NCBI GenBank assembly: GCA_964020085.1
Contig: OZ026603.1
Coordinates: forward strand, 34,107,006 to 34,171,005
Length of the DNA: 64,000 nucleotides
Direction: 5' to 3'
DNA from: Micromussa lordhowensis
Lineage: Eukaryota > Cnidaria > Anthozoa > Scleractinia > Lobophylliidae
This document shows positions 62,875 through 64,000 of the stretch, in pieces. Each line of letters starts with the position of its first letter. Position 1 is the first letter of the stretch. Both the position numbers and the translations under genes were made by a program. The notes beneath the pieces were generated by a model, which worked only from the letters and a program-made list of their open reading frames with translations, was not told where the DNA came from and made no database searches.

Positions 62875-63814
62875 CGCGCGTTTTCTGAAATTCTGCAAAG
62901 TTGGGACCAGGGGAAACTACTGCAAAAAGAAGGCCAGAAAAAACACCCTGGCGCCAATGCCATCATGTCCTAACTAGGATTTCCTTGAAGTGCCAACCTA
63001 GCAGAACATTTTGCTGCAAACCGCGCCTCTTAAAGTGCCCGTGAAGCCGAGCTATGTCAAATTTGCCAAGGGGACCCCCAGCACGCGTTTTCTGAAATTC
63101 TGCAAAGTTGGGACCAGGGGAAACTACTGCAAAAATAAGGCCAGAAAAAACACCCTGGCGCCAATGCCATCATGTCCTGACTAAAATTTCCTTAAAGTGC
63201 CAACCTAGCAGAACATTTTGCTGCAAACCGCGCCTCTTAAAGTGCCCGTGAAGCCGAGCTATGTCAAATTTGCCAAGGGGACCCCCAGCGCGCGTTTTCT
63301 GAAATTCTGCAAAGTTGGGACCAGGGGAAACTACTGCAAAAAGAAGGCCAGAAAAAACACCCTGGCGCCAATGCCATCATGTCCTAACTAGGATTTCCTT
63401 GAAGTGCCAACCTAGCAGAACATTTTGCTGCAAACCGCGCCTCTTAAAGTGCCCGTGAAGCCGAGCTATGTCAAATTTGCCAAGGGGACCCCCAGCACGC
63501 GTTTTCTGAAATTCTGCAAAGTTGGGACCAGGGGAAACTACTGCAAAAATAAGGCCAGAAAAAACACCCTGGCGCCAATGCCATCATGTCCTGACTAAAA
63601 TTTCCTTAAAGTGCCAACCTAGCAGAACATTTTGCTGCAAACCGCGCCTCTTAAAGTGCCCGTGAAGCCGAGCTATGTCAAATTTGCCAAGGGGACCCCC
63701 AGCGCGCGTTTTCTGAAATTCTGCAAAGTTGGGACCAGGGGAAACTACTGCAAAAAGAAGGCCAGAAAAAACACCCTGGCGCCAATGCCATCATGTCCTA
63801 ACTAGGATTTCCTT
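62875..63814. repeat. Two-monomer (414 bp) tandem duplication
   Basis: 62875-63400 matches 63289-63814 with no difference seen. Tags: CAGCACGCG, CAAAAATAAGGCC and CATGTCCTGAC. The match begins after CCCCCACCGCG (62874) and ends at 63815, where TTCCTTTAAG replaces TTCCTTGAAG. Confidence 0.9.
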
Positions 63815-64000
63815 TAAGTGCCAACCTAGCAAAACATTTTGCTGCAAACCGCGCCTCTTAAAGTGCCCGTGAAGCCGAGCTATGTCAAATTTGCCAAGGG
63901 GACCCCCAGCGCGCGTTTTCTGAAATTCTGCAAAGTTGGGACCAGGGGAAACTACTGCAAAAAGGAAGGCCAGAAAAAACACCCTGGCGCCAATGCCATC
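63815..64000. repeat. Last monomers, cut at the right window edge
   Basis: End of one monomer and the first 162 bp of the next (from 63839). There is a one-base insertion in the A-tract region (GCAAAAAGGAAGGCC near 63960) and a CTAGCAAAAC variant. The array continues beyond the window. Confidence 0.95.

Larger units (their letters stand above)
1..64000. repeat. 207-bp satellite DNA tandem array, about 309 copies
   Basis: The anchor TTGCTGCAAA (with minor variants) recurs every 207 bp from 126 to 63839: 308 steps in 63,713 bp, all head to tail in one orientation. The consensus monomer has 56 C and 48 G in 207 bases (50% GC). No other sequence interrupts the array. Copies differ by a few substitutions and by rare 1-2 bp indels, mostly in homopolymer runs. 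Such arrays are typical of eukaryotic centromeric or pericentromeric heterochromatin; that placement is inference, since no flanking sequence is present. I do not recognise the family, so the organism is left open. The array continues past both ends of the window. Confidence 0.99.

Noticed and set aside
905..63982. About 120 recurrent open frames of 61-87 codons on both strands
   Set aside because: All are frames of the same 207-bp repeat. Most start at TTG or GTG, both strands are equally open, and variation alters residues without synonymous bias. None is annotated as a gene.
1..64000. CRISPR array
   Set aside because: Repeats are directly adjacent, 207 bp long and without unique spacers; there are no cas genes or leader.
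1..64000. Possible transposon, retroelement or telomere-repeat content
   Set aside because: No terminal repeats, transposase or reverse transcriptase motifs, poly-A tail junctions or telomeric repeats. The sequence never leaves the 207-bp periodicity.
1..64000. rRNA, 5S or tRNA gene tandem array
   Set aside because: The 207-bp monomer contains no recognisable 5S rRNA internal promoter, tRNA A/B boxes in the right order, or cloverleaf, and no T-run terminator beyond TTTT.
1..64000. Naming the organism from the satellite
   Set aside because: I do not recognise the monomer, and nothing in the window is species-diagnostic. CpG content and GC level fit several eukaryotic groups.

Overview
The whole 64 kb window is one uninterrupted tandem array of a satellite DNA. 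The monomer is 207 bp. Stepping through the array with one anchor (TTGCTGCAAA, first at 126, last at 63839), I count 308 intervals across 63,713 bp, so about 309 copies, all in the same orientation. The net length loss relative to 308 x 207 is only 43 bp. I found no gene, tRNA, rRNA, transposon, inversion or unique sequence. Every open reading frame lies inside the repeat, and because 207 = 69 codons the same short frames recur in every copy. This points to eukaryotic heterochromatin (centromeric, pericentromeric or another satellite block). I do not recognise the monomer and cannot name the species or chromosome.

Monomer positions below (m1-m207) start at the TTG of TTGCTGCAAA. The consensus is about 50% GC with 8 CpGs (hand count, observed/expected about 0.6). 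It carries several short dyads (CAAATTTG, GGGGACCCC, GCGCGC, TGGCGCCA) and two A-tracts. Most positions are nearly invariant. Differences concentrate in a window at about m163-m185 and a few smaller hot spots, and these variants act as tags for tracing duplications.

Layout from left to right: dimer and trimer duplications (0.5-2.2 kb); 5-mer x2 (2.2-4.2 kb); 8-mer x2 (5.5-8.8 kb); 10-mer x2 (8.8-13.1 kb); a cluster of 205-bp length-variant monomers (14.3-19.1 kb); a 3.3 kb block at 19.1 kb that recurs at 26.3 and 30.6 kb, the last two being part of a 4.06 kb duplication at 4,344-bp offset; a 1.85 kb block at 22.3 kb that recurs at 34.1 kb; mixed monomers (35.9-39.3 kb); a 5-mer duplication (39.3-41.4 kb); a block of about 5 kb at 44.6-49.5 kb that recurs at 51.2-56.6 kb with whole-monomer gains and losses; a 5-mer-offset duplication (56.6-58.2 kb); a zone rich in private mutations (58.2-62.9 kb); and a dimer duplication at the right end. 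No single higher-order unit explains the window. The pattern is a patchwork of local amplifications of 2, 3, 5, 8, 10 and 21 monomers plus longer-range copies, as expected from repeated unequal exchange or conversion. I found no convincing new gene system. The points of interest are the array architecture and the within-monomer conservation pattern.
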